Assembly: GCF_020731285.1 (NCBI RefSeq)
Contig: NZ_JAJFOW010000009.1
Coordinates: 1-64,000, forward strand
Direction of reading: 5' to 3'
Source: Cohnella baijiui
GTDB taxonomy: Bacteria; Bacillota; Bacilli; Paenibacillales; Paenibacillaceae
DNA: 64,000 nt
A program made the translations under genes and the position numbers. Shown here piece by piece: positions 25,197 through 33,463 of the stretch (positions are counted from its first letter, which is position 1; every line of letters starts with the position of its first letter). Below the pieces are notes generated by a model. The model was given only the letters and a program-made list of their open reading frames with translations. It was not told the origin of the DNA and made no database searches.

Positions 25197-25330
25197 TCAA
25201 TGCACGACGTCATACTTGTTTCCGTCAGGATCGTATAGCAGAAAGCCGCGAATGCCGCCGTCGAAAATGTCCTCATACCACTCGTGGGGCGCTCCAAGCC
25301 GCTTACCGGTACGAATATCCCAACGCCGTA
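25197..25330 (-). pseudogene. C-terminal remnant of a VOC protein
   Basis: The minus strand reads GKRLGAPHEWYEDIFDGGIR and then GFLLYDPDGNKYDVVH before a stop. YDPDGN is the closing signature of VOC proteins; the first 80-100 residues are absent. Its 5' side joins a sigma-factor remnant in another frame. Confidence 0.65.
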
Positions 25331-25640
25331 AAAAGGCGATCCGCTTTGGATTTTGGCATTGCCTCCGTGTTCTCATCTACCTCAACCAGCAAGTGAAATT
25401 GTCTGTCCGACGCCTTCTTTAGCCGTTTCCGTGCACGGTGCAATGCAGCTTTAACCGCCGTTGCAGGCTGCCCCAACGCGCTCGCCGTTTCAGTCGGCGT
25501 GAATCCGAAGACGTCCGTCAGCACGATGAGCGCAACCTGCCTTGGCTCGAGCGCGTCCATAAGCAATTCCAGCGATTCACGGACGTCATACCGGCTCCAA
25601 TCCGCATAGGACAGGTTACCATGGTCGGCCAGATTACTGT
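25303..25640 (-). pseudogene. Sigma-70 (ECF type) region-4 remnant
   Basis: Open without a proper start from about 25640 to 25303. It reads YDVRESLELLMDALEPRQ, then VFGFTPTETASALGQPATAV and HRARKRLKKAS, i.e. sigma region 4 of an ECF factor of the larger (SigJ/ECF41-like) kind. Region 2 is missing; the break coincides with a copy of the TTTGCARGCTGTTGAAYG repeat at 25658-25678. It cannot make a functional sigma factor. Confidence 0.7.
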
Positions 25641-25657
25641 AATGTTTTCAGTGAATT

Positions 25658-25706
25658 CTTGTTTGCAGGCTGTTGAATGGAAACGCCGAAGAGAGCTGCA
25701 ACAGCA
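25658..25706 (+). repeat. Dispersed repeat, 5' segment (copy D)
   Basis: TTGTTTGCAGGCTGTTGAAT followed by GGAAACGCCGAAGAGAGC matches the first 45 bp of the repeat at 35251. It separates the sigma-factor remnant from the WYL regulator gene. Confidence 0.6.
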
Positions 25707-25708
25707 AA

Positions 25709-26614
25709 CTAATAAAGCCGCCATCGCTGCAAGCTTTTTGCCCTGTTATAGACAAGATTGCGAAGCCATGCGGGCGAAATGATTTCCATCCGGCAAGGGA
25801 CAGGCAGCAGCTTGGCTATCAGCCTCTCCGTATCGTAATACCGGATGTGAAACACCGACGGTTCAACCTCCTTGACTTGAAGGCCGAGTAGTCTGCCGTA
25901 AGGCGTCACGTCGAAACGGATGACCGCTATATTCGCCTCGTTCAAGAGAAAAGGAACAACCTCAGCATGCCTGAGCAGCGGCGCCAAATCGAACAGGTCA
26001 TCCGTGAGAGCAAGCCCACGTAGTTCGGTCAAATTGAACAGGCGGATTTCGCCTGCCGGCTCACAGTATCCGACAACATAATTTTGCGTTCGATGGACGT
26101 ACATTTTGTAGGGTGAGACGAGAGCCCGCTCCTCCTCCTCTTGTTCATTCATGAATGTAATGTAGATCTTACGCCGCTCCTTAATAGCTGCATTTAGCAG
26201 ATCGAAACGTCCAAGTACCGCCCGGTCAACCGGAAAAACCGGAAGCTCGAAAGGGCAGACCGGGTCCTTTCCAACTTCCGGCCCATCGCCAATCAACCGG
26301 CTGAATAGTCTGGCCAAGTGAGTCGCGTGCTCATTTTCTAACCGTTTGTATTGTTCCGCCAGAAAAGCGAGCGCACGCTTTTGACCTTCAGTCATGACGA
26401 TACCCGCCACCGCAAATGACCTGTCCTCGTAATAATAGCCTTTCCGCTCCCGGCTGTACGCAAGAGGCGCGCACATCGAATCCCGCAAATATTCCAGATC
26501 GCGGGCCGCCTGGCGGGGCGATATCGAGAACTTTTCAGCTATCATTACCGCGTTCGGGTAACGATTTTCGCGGATTTGCGCATCGATCCATACGATCCTG
26601 TGATTGTTGCTCAT
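25709..26614 (-). CDS. HTH-WYL transcriptional regulator (YafY type)
   Basis: 301-aa regulator. The N-terminal helix-turn-helix (about 1-65) contains NAVMIAEKFSISPRQAARDL. The WYL domain (about 120-215) is seen in the strand KIYITFMNEQEEEERALVSP and YVVGYCEPAGEIRLFNL; the usual W-Y-L triad appears as V-Y-V here. A C-terminal WCX-like extension follows. WYL domains sense nucleotides or oligonucleotides and often regulate defence or repair genes. It lies 25 bp after the 303-aa gene upstream on the same strand and may control it. Start chosen at 26614 over a longer frame. Confidence 0.85.
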   Translation of the reverse strand: MSNNHRIVWIDAQIRENRYPNAVMIAEKFSISPRQAARDLEYLRDSMCAPLAYSRERKGYYYEDRSFAVAGIVMTEGQKRALAFLAEQYKRLENEHATHLARLFSRLIGDGPEVGKDPVCPFELPVFPVDRAVLGRFDLLNAAIKERRKIYITFMNEQEEEERALVSPYKMYVHRTQNYVVGYCEPAGEIRLFNLTELRGLALTDDLFDLAPLLRHAEVVPFLLNEANIAVIRFDVTPYGRLLGLQVKEVEPSVFHIRYYDTERLIAKLLPVPCRMEIISPAWLRNLVYNRAKSLQRWRLY

Positions 26615-26639
26615 ATGGAGACCGTCACCTCTATTTTGC

Positions 26640-27551
26640 TTACAGATCACATACGATTTGCTCCAATTCATGCAATCCTTTGCGCTCTAGCTCCTTGGCC
26701 CGTTCCAGATGCGCAACTGCACGAGAAATCCGGTCTTTGTCTCGCATATCCTCCGGATTCCGACCGTAGAACGGAAAAAGGTCCCTTACGCCTCTCATTT
26801 GCTCGTGAATGGCGTCGTAAATGGCTGCCGCCTTAAGCAGACGTTCCGATACGCTTCCTCCGATCCGATCCCGAGCTTCCCTCAGAAAAGGTCCGGCCAT
26901 TTCCCTGCATTCTGTCCACGCTTCCGCATTGATGGACAGGCCGAAGCCCTGATGCCGGTCCTGTGCGAAACCGCGAATAAAGTTGTCATAGGCATCAAGT
27001 CCGGCTTTATAGCCGTCGTACACCCATTTCTGTGGGCTCTGTGCGAACTCGAGCGCGAAGCTGAGTGCATCCTTTACGGTTTCACGGTCACTCGACGTGA
27101 CGCCCGGCTCTATCCAAAACATTTCGAGCAGTCCGATGTGGACGGTTGCAAGCCGGTCCCACGGTAAGTAGGCCTCTCCCGCCACCGTTAGCGAATTGCC
27201 TCTATCGTCCAGGAGCTCGTACACGCCGCCGTTTGTATGGATGATGACGTTTTCCGAGAATTCAACTCCAAGGCTTCCGGCCAGCTGCCGCACCTCCGCG
27301 TTCACAATTCCGCTGCCGAGAAGTTTCGCGGAAGCCGGACTCACTTTCCACTGCCAATCATCGGTGCCGATGCCGACAAAATAGTACCCGCCTTCGTCGT
27401 ACCCGTTGACTACGTAGTATTCCGGTATGCCAAGGTTGTAGCCGTAACAAGGGTATCTAGCATGAATCGCACGCTTCGTATTTTCCCAGGCCACGCGTTG
27501 TTTATCCGGGAAATCTTCATCGCTTCTAAAGCCGATCTTACGCCCTGCCAT
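26640..27551 (-). CDS. BtrH/C39-peptidase-like protein, possibly lacking its N-terminus
   Basis: 303-aa soluble protein. From memory the segments IPEYYVVNGYDEGGYYFVGI, LLEMFWIEPG, ALSFALEFAQSP, YKAGLDAYDNFI, WTECREMAGPFLREA and RDLFPF match a family with a C39-peptidase/BtrH-like fold. Members usually have about 60-80 more N-terminal residues carrying a conserved cysteine; here only about 45 residues precede PCYGYNL. The start (ATG 27551, weak ribosome site GAGGGAAG) lies within a copy of a dispersed repeat, so the 5' end may have been replaced. It pairs with the WYL regulator downstream. No reaction can be assigned. Confidence 0.55.
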   Translation of the reverse strand: MAGRKIGFRSDEDFPDKQRVAWENTKRAIHARYPCYGYNLGIPEYYVVNGYDEGGYYFVGIGTDDWQWKVSPASAKLLGSGIVNAEVRQLAGSLGVEFSENVIIHTNGGVYELLDDRGNSLTVAGEAYLPWDRLATVHIGLLEMFWIEPGVTSSDRETVKDALSFALEFAQSPQKWVYDGYKAGLDAYDNFIRGFAQDRHQGFGLSINAEAWTECREMAGPFLREARDRIGGSVSERLLKAAAIYDAIHEQMRGVRDLFPFYGRNPEDMRDKDRISRAVAHLERAKELERKGLHELEQIVCDL

Positions 27552-27617
27552 CTTCCCTCGTCGCGATCTGATTATCGCTATTTTCAACAGGCTGAGGCCA
27601 TCCTTCAGGATGGCCTC
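27550..27617. repeat. Composite repeat with perfect hairpin upstream of the BtrH-like gene
   Basis: 27550-27577 matches the sulfurtransferase-tail repeat (minus reading DNQIATRED); 27579-27593 is the inverse of the CTGTTGAA repeat start; 27594-27617 is a perfect 10-bp stem, GAGGCCATCC-TTCA-GGATGGCCTC. It could terminate transcription from either side. Confidence 0.55.
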
Positions 27618-27653
27618 TCTTGTTCCCTTATCCAGTTTTATGGGAGGTCTGAT

Positions 27654-27722
27654 ATGTTTCTAGCGCTTAGCTTTGTTCTCATAACGGCGTTTTTTATTTG
27701 TATGTTTTTTATTTTTACTTAA
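27654..27722 (+). CDS. Doubtful 22-aa hydrophobic peptide opposite the glycine-rich gene
   Basis: ATG 27654 follows GGGAGG with 6-nt spacing and encodes a purely hydrophobic peptide ([19 protein letters not shown] and 3 more residues) ending in TAA. After the stop, the next frame reads a proline-rich series ([20 protein letters not shown]). It may be a real small membrane peptide, or the start of a protein interrupted by a frameshift; it overlaps the 3' end of the opposite-strand gene. Confidence 0.35.
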   Translation: MFLALSFVLITAFFICMFFIFT

Positions 27723-27959
27723 AATACCAACGCCTGGTGCACCAAAACCAGCGCCGCGGAAAAAACCTAAGCCTGAACCCGGGAAACCAAATCCAAGTCC
27801 TGGGGCGAAACCTACTCCCGAACCAGGAAGACCTACACCCAAACCAAAGCCTGGTGCTCCAAAACCGGCGCCGGGGAAAAAGCCAAGTCCTGAACCTGGG
27901 AAACCAAATCCAAGTCCTGGGGCGAAACCTACTCCCGAACCTGGGAATCCTATAGCCAT
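27660..27959 (-). CDS. Glycine/phenylalanine/proline-rich repeat protein
   Basis: 99-aa low-complexity protein built from two nearly identical 39-residue units ([20 protein letters not shown], then [12 protein letters not shown]), with a Lys/Arg-rich C-terminal tail of 20 residues ([19 protein letters not shown]). GAGGAGG lies 9 nt before the ATG. Glycine-rich short proteins of this kind are often spore-coat or exosporium components in Bacilli; CATATGATA upstream resembles a SigK -10, but that is weak. The opposite strand also has an open proline-rich frame, so the coding strand is not certain; silent differences between units slightly favour this one. Confidence 0.55.
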   Translation of the reverse strand: MAIGFPGSGVGFAPGLGFGFPGSGLGFFPGAGFGAPGFGLGVGLPGSGVGFAPGLGFGFPGSGLGFFRGAGFGAPGVGILSKNKKHTNKKRRYENKAKR

Positions 27960-28047
27960 ATGTCACTTCCTCCTCAATGATTTAGTGAATTTATCATATG
28001 GGATATAAGTGCCGGTTGATTGGATATTTGTCCCCGACAGTAAGCTT

Positions 28048-28524
28048 CTATTCAACCGGACCAAATACGGTAATCGCAATTTTACCTTCCCGCCCATCGT
28101 TAGCAAACTTATACTTCTCCAAGATCATGGCGTCTTTGCTATGGTTGATCCCGTGCTTTTCACGATACTGCTTCAGAACCTCGTAAGGGTCGGATCCTAT
28201 CGGATGCGGTCCGTCGTATTCCGTACGCAAATAGCGGCGGGCGGGAATCGAGAAACCCATCATCCCTTCCGGGATGCGCTCAAGGCTACTTACCTGCAAG
28301 CAATAAAAATAGGTAAACATAACCTCGCAATGAAACCAAGGAGCGTAATACTCTTCCCGGTTCACTGCGTTCGGAATTTCGACCAGCCTGCGATCGAACT
28401 CTTCTTTGTTACGCCCGATTTTGCCAAAATCCCCATGCTTGAACGCTACGTTGACAGGTAGACCGATCATCAGCATCTCCGGCAGATCCACGACATTTAC
28501 CACATGTGCACTCGAAATCGTCAT
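28048..28524 (-). CDS. GyrI-like effector-binding domain protein
   Basis: 158-aa stand-alone effector-binding protein of the AraC/GyrI type. Visible core features are EYYAPWFHCEVMFTYFYCLQ, IPEGMMGFSIPARRYLRTEY and a C-terminal IAITVFGPVE. Start chosen at 28524 (MTISSAHV) with GAGGATGG upstream. It lies 29 bp after the ECF sigma gene on the same strand, so the sigma factor may read it. Ligand unknown. Confidence 0.75.
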   Translation of the reverse strand: MTISSAHVVNVVDLPEMLMIGLPVNVAFKHGDFGKIGRNKEEFDRRLVEIPNAVNREEYYAPWFHCEVMFTYFYCLQVSSLERIPEGMMGFSIPARRYLRTEYDGPHPIGSDPYEVLKQYREKHGINHSKDAMILEKYKFANDGREGKIAITVFGPVE

Positions 28525-28553
28525 CCGAACCATCCTCGTCTTTTTCGTAGAAT

Positions 28554-29228
28554 TTATCCTGCCATTCGTTTCATATGCAGCGCTACCGCCAAAACCGTAT
28601 GATTCGCAACATGAGGGCCGAATGAATCGGGAAGTGCGATAGCGGGTTGCCGAACGATGATTTGCTTCACGGGGACCATAATCGTTGTTCCCGTGACCGG
28701 CTCGAGTACCTTTCGCAGCTTCTGCCTTGCCCTGCGAATCCGGCTATCGATGGTATTCGTGGACTCTCGCATCATTAAACCGATTTCCTTCGCTGTATAT
28801 CCCCGAATATCATGAAGAATGACCGCCGCCCGATGCGAACGATCCAGTCGCAGCAACGCTTCTTTGACCGACAAAACGAGCTCTTTGCGCAAATATTCGT
28901 CTTCCGTCGAATAAGAATTGGAAAACTCCTCAAATCGATCATGCTGAATGAATGGTTGCCGGTGCTTGCACCGCAACCAATCGATCGACTTGCGCTTGGT
29001 CATCGTATAAAGCCACGACTCGATTTTTTCGCCGTTTATAAGGGAATCCAGTTTGTTAAACGCCGTAATAAATACTTCCTGCATCAGATCTTGGGCAATT
29101 TGTTCATCGCGCACGATCCGAAAGGCGACTGACTGCACCATTCTCGCAAACGACTTGAAAAGGAACGAAAAAGCCTCCTCATCGCCATTCCGGGCTTCAT
29201 GCACAAGCTGTTGATCCAATGGCCTCAT
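28554..29228 (-). CDS. ECF-type RNA polymerase sigma factor
   Basis: 224-aa sigma factor. Region 2 (about 20-85) includes DEQIAQDLMQEVFITAFNKL and WLYTMTKRKSIDWLR; region 4 (about 115-170) includes RLDRSHRAAVILHDIRGYTA and ESTNTIDSRIRRARQKLRKV. A C-terminal extension of about 50 residues (VPVKQIIVRQPAIALPD on) follows region 4. No anti-sigma gene is adjacent, so control may lie in the extension. The start at 29228 has GGAAGG/GGAGGGG upstream. Target promoters unknown; the GyrI-like gene downstream is a candidate. Confidence 0.9.
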   Translation of the reverse strand: MRPLDQQLVHEARNGDEEAFSFLFKSFARMVQSVAFRIVRDEQIAQDLMQEVFITAFNKLDSLINGEKIESWLYTMTKRKSIDWLRCKHRQPFIQHDRFEEFSNSYSTEDEYLRKELVLSVKEALLRLDRSHRAAVILHDIRGYTAKEIGLMMRESTNTIDSRIRRARQKLRKVLEPVTGTTIMVPVKQIIVRQPAIALPDSFGPHVANHTVLAVALHMKRMAG

Positions 29229-29475
29229 CCCCTCCCCTTCCAAAAATGCAGACGAAGAAAAATCGTTTTTCCGTGCAAGGATTTCTTAAATTTATTCGAG
29301 AATGTTCAAGATTTTCCTTTTTCTAAGACAAGCCTCACTTGTTAAGTTTAATGCAGAAAAACAATTCTCCCACTTTACAAGCTGACTTTTCGGCTTTCAT
29401 TTTTTTGCTTCCGATGTCACAAATCAGAGTCCTGCATTGTTATATGTGCAAATCACAAAAGGAGGCTGTTTTCAC

Positions 29476-30141
29476 ATGGTAGGAACGGAGAGCAAAAAAC
29501 AAGAAATTTTAAAAGCTTATCAGTTCAGGTTTGCTTGCAGGTCATTTGACCCGAACAAAAAGATCTCGGACGAAGATTTTCAATTTATTTTGGAGACAGG
29601 AAGACTGTCTCCAAGCTCGGCAGGCCTCGAGCCTTGGAAGTTTGTCGTGATCCAGGATGCAGCGCTTCGTGAAAAATTAAAACCTGTAACCGCCGGTGCC
29701 CAGGGTTCGCTGCCTACCGCCAGCCACTTTGTCGTGATCTTAGCCAGACAAGGCTTAAGGCACGATTCGGCCCATGTGACCAAAATGGTGAAAGACATTC
29801 ATCATTTCCCTGAAGAGCTTATTCCGCATTTTTTGGTTTCCTATCAAACCTTCGTCGAAACGGATCTCGAAGATAACGATCGTCTCCTTTTCGAATGGGC
29901 CAGCAAGCAAACCTATATCACATTGGGCAACATGATGACCGCCGCGGCTCAAATTGGCATTGATTCCTGTCCGATCGAAGGCTTTGACAGAAAACAGGTG
30001 ACCGCTATTCTGCAAAATGAAGGGATTATAAACGGCAACGATTTCGGCTTATCCTGTATGGTCGCTTTCGGATATCGTCAAGAGGATCCCAAACGTCCGA
30101 AAGCACGGCAAATTCTCGATGAGATTGTGGAGTGGCGGTAA
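29476..30141 (+). CDS. Nitroreductase-family NAD(P)H oxidoreductase
   Basis: 221-aa FMN-dependent oxidoreductase of the nitroreductase family. Visible are the FMN phosphate-binding FACRSFDPNKKI, the RLSPSSAGLEPWKFVVIQ motif and a C-terminal GFGYRQEDP-type motif (VAFGYRQEDPKRPKAR). Size and sequence resemble YfkO/NfsB-type enzymes that reduce quinones or nitroaromatics. AAAGGAGG lies 10 nt before ATG 29476. It is followed after 30 bp by a peroxiredoxin-like gene, suggesting a joint role in redox stress. Confidence 0.9.
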   Translation: MVGTESKKQEILKAYQFRFACRSFDPNKKISDEDFQFILETGRLSPSSAGLEPWKFVVIQDAALREKLKPVTAGAQGSLPTASHFVVILARQGLRHDSAHVTKMVKDIHHFPEELIPHFLVSYQTFVETDLEDNDRLLFEWASKQTYITLGNMMTAAAQIGIDSCPIEGFDRKQVTAILQNEGIINGNDFGLSCMVAFGYRQEDPKRPKARQILDEIVEWR

Positions 30142-30171
30142 CCGATTCTAGCTTAAAGGGAGTGTTGGACC

Positions 30172-30813
30172 ATGGCGATCAAACCGTTATTGGATCAAGC
30201 GAAGGAACGTTTTATCGCTACCGCGCCCGAAGAAGTGCAATCGCTGGTTTTTCGGCATATCAAGGAGCAACAGGAGTCCGGTATCGTTTTCGGTTTGCAG
30301 GAAGGGGACCAAGCTCCGAATTTTACGTTGGCCAACCCGCTCGGAGAGCATGTGAATCTATATGACGAGCTTGCGAAAGGACCGGTCGTTCTGACCTTCT
30401 ACCGTGGCAGCTGGTGTCCGTTTTGCAATATCCAGCTTCGGGCTTACCAGCAATTGCTGCCGGAGATCGAGAAGCTTGGCGGCCAACTGATGGCCGTTTC
30501 GCTGCAAAACCCCGACAACTCGCTGTCCCATCAGGAGAAGGAGAATCTGACCTTCCAGGTGTTGAGCGATTCGAACGGCCATGTCGCGGATCGCTACCGG
30601 GTTCTGTACGAATTGCCCGATTACCTGCGGAACCTCTATGCGAAGTCCGGTATGGATCTCGCCGGGTTTCACCAAACCGATCGCTGGATTCTGCCGATTA
30701 CGGCGACGTTTATTGTGGATAAGGAAGGAAGCATCCGCCGCGCGCACGCGAATCCGGACCTCATGAAACGGATGGAACCTCAGGATATCATGGATCAATT
30801 GAAGAAGCTCTAA
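30172..30813 (+). CDS. AhpC/TSA-family peroxiredoxin-like protein
   Basis: 213-aa thioredoxin-fold peroxidase. The active site is FYRGSWCPFCNIQLRAYQQ (about 78-96): the peroxidatic position carries WCPFC rather than the TXXC of classical AhpC, as in the peroxiredoxin-like AhpC/TSA subfamily. TATFIVDKEGSIRRAHANPD is the conserved cis-proline strand. GGGAG lies upstream of the ATG. Forms a unit with the nitroreductase gene; a terminator follows. Confidence 0.9.
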   Translation: MAIKPLLDQAKERFIATAPEEVQSLVFRHIKEQQESGIVFGLQEGDQAPNFTLANPLGEHVNLYDELAKGPVVLTFYRGSWCPFCNIQLRAYQQLLPEIEKLGGQLMAVSLQNPDNSLSHQEKENLTFQVLSDSNGHVADRYRVLYELPDYLRNLYAKSGMDLAGFHQTDRWILPITATFIVDKEGSIRRAHANPDLMKRMEPQDIMDQLKKL

Positions 30814-30820
30814 GAGAGAA

Positions 30821-30860
30821 GCGGCTGTCCCAAGTCATCCTAAATGACAAGGGGCAGCCC
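30821..30860 (+). terminator. Terminator after the peroxiredoxin gene
   Basis: GGCTGTCCC with GGGGCAGCC enclosing a second helix, GTCAT-CCTAA-ATGAC, 8 bp after the stop; the following tail (CTCCCTATT) is only moderately T-rich. Confidence 0.6.
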
Positions 30861-30866
30861 TCCCTA

Positions 30867-30933
30867 TTGACCGAACAAGTAAAAACGGCTTTGCCGTCTT
30901 CCAAGACGGCGACATGTTTTTATCGTCGGTCAG
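30867..30933. repeat. Imperfect 67-bp inverted repeat with nested hairpin
   Basis: Outer arms TTGACCGA (30867-30874) and TCGGTCA (30926-30932), inner arms GTAAAAAC and GTTTTTA, and a core hairpin CCGTCTT-CC-AAGACGG. It could be a bidirectional transcription stop or a tiny mobile element; no target duplication was found. A further hairpin (CCCGC...GCGGG, 30993-31020) lies just downstream, ahead of the sigma-factor gene. Confidence 0.45.
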
Positions 30934-31080
30934 ACAGAAATGGAAAGACGTGAAAACTTATACATTCTGTATGACTAAGAAAAACGAGAACACCCGCCTT
31001 TACCCTTGCGTAAATGCGGGCTTCTTTGGAAAATAAAGAAACAGGTATGGAATACGCCCCAGGAAAAGGTGAAACGGCAC

Positions 31081-31935
31081 ATGGAGGAACTGTACGATCA
31101 ATATAAGGCGCTTCTGTTTACGCTGGCATATCAGTTGACGGGATCTGCGGCGGACGCGGAAGATGCGGTACAGGACGTGTTTATGAAGGCGGGCGACGTC
31201 CATCCCGAACGCTTGGAAGAGCCGAAGGCGTATTTGTGCAAGATGGTCACCAATCACTGCCTCAATCTGCAGAAGTCGGCGCGGAAGAAGAGGGAAACGT
31301 ACGTCGGTCCTTGGCTCCCCGAGCCGATTCGGACGCAGGAGACGGATACGCTTGAGACGTCGGTCGTCCGCCGCGACCTGCTGTCGTACGGCATGCTCGT
31401 GCTGATGGAGCGGCTGACGCCGACGGAGCGGGCGGTGTTTGTCCTACGCGAGGCGCTGGATTTCGATTATCCCGAAATCGCCGAGCTGCTCGGCAAGCAA
31501 GAGGCGAATTGCCGCAAGCTGATGAGCCGGGCCAAAAGCAAGATGGGAATATCCGAGGAGGAGCAGGTCGCGGCCGAAGCGGTCGATAGGGAATGGGTGA
31601 ACCGGTTCCTCGCCTCCCTCGAGCAAGGGAACGTCGATCATATGCTGTCCCTGCTGACCGAAGACGTCATGTTCGTCTCCGACGGAGGCGGCAAAGCGAT
31701 TGCGGCCATTCGTCCGGTACAAATGCGCGTTCCCGTGGCTCACTTCCTGCTCGACGGGTTCAAAAACACCGTTCGGGAAAATCTTCGCTTCGAGGCTGCC
31801 CCACTGAACGGCGAGATGGGTTTGATTCTCCGTTCGGGGGACGAAGCCGTAGGGGCTCTCTTTGTACAACTCCAACGCGGAAAGTTTGCCAGGATCTTCG
31901 TCGTACGAAATCCGGATAAGCTTACCCGGGTATGA
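31081..31935 (+). CDS. ECF sigma factor with SnoaL-like C-terminal domain (SigJ/ECF41 type)
   Basis: 284-aa sigma factor. Region 2 (about 1-70) starts MEELYDQYKALLFTLAYQLT and contains DAEDAVQDVFMK; region 4 (about 105-160) contains RLTPTERAVFVLREALDFDY and KQEANCRKLMSRAKSKM. Residues about 175-284 form a SnoaL/NTF2-like domain (FLASLEQGNVDHMLSLLTED), which in ECF41 factors replaces an anti-sigma protein. AAGGTG precedes ATG 31081. ECF41 genes usually sit beside an oxidoreductase or decarboxylase gene; here the nitroreductase/peroxiredoxin pair lies upstream. Confidence 0.9.
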   Translation: MEELYDQYKALLFTLAYQLTGSAADAEDAVQDVFMKAGDVHPERLEEPKAYLCKMVTNHCLNLQKSARKKRETYVGPWLPEPIRTQETDTLETSVVRRDLLSYGMLVLMERLTPTERAVFVLREALDFDYPEIAELLGKQEANCRKLMSRAKSKMGISEEEQVAAEAVDREWVNRFLASLEQGNVDHMLSLLTEDVMFVSDGGGKAIAAIRPVQMRVPVAHFLLDGFKNTVRENLRFEAAPLNGEMGLILRSGDEAVGALFVQLQRGKFARIFVVRNPDKLTRV

Positions 31936-32437
31936 AGAAACAACGGGCCGCCGATTCCTTCGACGGCCTTCCGCGTACTGCGCATGCCAATTCTACCTTT
32001 CTTCGAAGGCGACGCCGGCAGCCTTCAAATGCCCGCAAGCCATGATCCTGCTGAGCCGGCGCGACTTCCCGGCTCCTAATCTTCCCCCGTCGCAATCGTA
32101 TTCTCGCTGTACGGAATCCAATCTCTCCAGTTTCTTACTCCCCCACGAACCCCTATGCTCAGTGGGTTCCAATGCCAAAAAGTAGGGGTTCCGATCAGCG
32201 CGGCGGGAATGCCTCGGAGGACATGCCAACGCCTGTGTGCAACGACCTCCCTCGGCTACGCTTGGGAGGACTTAGGGAGCAAGAAGTTATGCGCGTGCAA
32301 TTATCCTTCCTCGCTGGCCACAATTCGGATTATCCTCAAACGAATTCAAATCGCTCCAGTTGTAGAATTGGTATCGGATATTCCTATGTAGTTCCGCGGA
32401 ACTTATTCAACTCTCGTTACTTTATATGCTTACTCCC
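31936..32437. other. Gene-free stretch with a 200-bp repeat
   Basis: No gene. 32082-32290 is the left copy of a direct repeat whose right copy is at 33776-33972. The short tract 32291-32437 is AT-richer and holds nothing I can name. Confidence 0.5.
32082..32290 (+). repeat. About 200-bp direct repeat, left of the ankyrin gene
   Basis: Begins with the sulfurtransferase-tail sequence (CTTCCCCCGTCGCAATCG; minus reading WIPYSENTIATGED). It then continues through TAGGGGTTCCGATCA, GCGGCGGGAATG, CTCGGAGGA and the hairpin CCTCCC...GGGAGG (32247-32269). The right copy (33776-33972) has the same order with scattered substitutions and a few small length differences. Confidence 0.75.
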
Positions 32438-33463
32438 TTATTTATAGAGTTCATCAATCGATAGACCATTCAAAAGATGATTGACGACGATAGGAAGCCT
32501 CTTATTGAATTTATTCCACTTCACATCCTTAAAAGTGATTAGTTCTTGATGCTCAATATCCAAACTACCTAAGCATTTTTGGTCCGGAATCCAAATGATA
32601 AACCCTGTGCCCTCATAACTTTCGACTTCTTTTGTAATGTCTAGAAACACTCTGCCTTGCCACTGTATCGGCTTTACGTCAAATATGGTTTCAAAATCGA
32701 TATACGCTGTAGGGCATGTCTCTGGAAGGTCAATCCTTCGATTTTCAGTTCCGAGCCATTTAATAATGTCCGTCGGCATTCCCATCTTTTTGAGTTCTGA
32801 TACACGTTTATCTGCTTCATGCCAGATGGGCGGTTCAAGCATTTTAATATATTCCATCATTTCAGTATTCTTATTTCGCTTCGCTTCTAGAAATGCACGG
32901 TTTCCGTGCTTATCTCTTATTGTGACATCTGCACCTTGCTCTACCAAATATTTTACGATTTCAAAATAATTACGGGATGCTGCCATTTGAACGGGTGTCG
33001 TGCAGTACGGAAAAACCTGATCCGCGCCATTAAAATTGACATCTGCTCCATGTTCAACGAGCAGGCGGACTATTTCAAGTTCTCCATCCCAAGCAGCAGA
33101 ACGAAGTGCTTTCCCACCAGAGTATGACTTCACCTCAAAGCCCAGCTCAATTAAAGCACGAACACCTTCATAATTTTGAAAAGCGAGAGCCCTCCCTACG
33201 GCAGAAGATTGTACATGAGTCAAAGCGTTAATATTCGCACCAAGCGCGATGAGCTTTTCAAATAACGTCCTATTACCATACCGCGCTGCTGCCGTGATTA
33301 TGGGATAGTCTTTATCGTTTAAATCATCAATAATGTATTTATTTAATATGTCGAAAGCCAAGTCCATATAATTATTCTCTAAAACATCGTTCAAAACCAA
33401 AAACGACAGCACCGAGCCAACGGGGGCTTTTGGTACAAATCTCGCATAATCATTTTCCTTCAT
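32438..33463 (-). CDS. Ankyrin-repeat protein with a C-terminal domain of unknown type
   Basis: 341-aa protein. Ankyrin repeats span about residues 50-210: ITAAARYGNRTLFEKLIALG, LRSAAWDGELEIVRLLVEHG and VQMAASRNYFEIVKYLVEQG are clear 33-residue units. The C-terminal third (about 225-341, with WQGRVFLDITKEVESYEGTG) is not recognised. The gene is strongly AT-rich compared with its surroundings and lies between two direct repeats of about 200 bp, which suggests it was acquired as a cassette. GGGGAG lies 8 nt before ATG 33463. Ankyrin repeats mediate protein binding; partner unknown. Confidence 0.85.
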   Translation of the reverse strand: MKENDYARFVPKAPVGSVLSFLVLNDVLENNYMDLAFDILNKYIIDDLNDKDYPIITAAARYGNRTLFEKLIALGANINALTHVQSSAVGRALAFQNYEGVRALIELGFEVKSYSGGKALRSAAWDGELEIVRLLVEHGADVNFNGADQVFPYCTTPVQMAASRNYFEIVKYLVEQGADVTIRDKHGNRAFLEAKRNKNTEMMEYIKMLEPPIWHEADKRVSELKKMGMPTDIIKWLGTENRRIDLPETCPTAYIDFETIFDVKPIQWQGRVFLDITKEVESYEGTGFIIWIPDQKCLGSLDIEHQELITFKDVKWNKFNKRLPIVVNHLLNGLSIDELYK

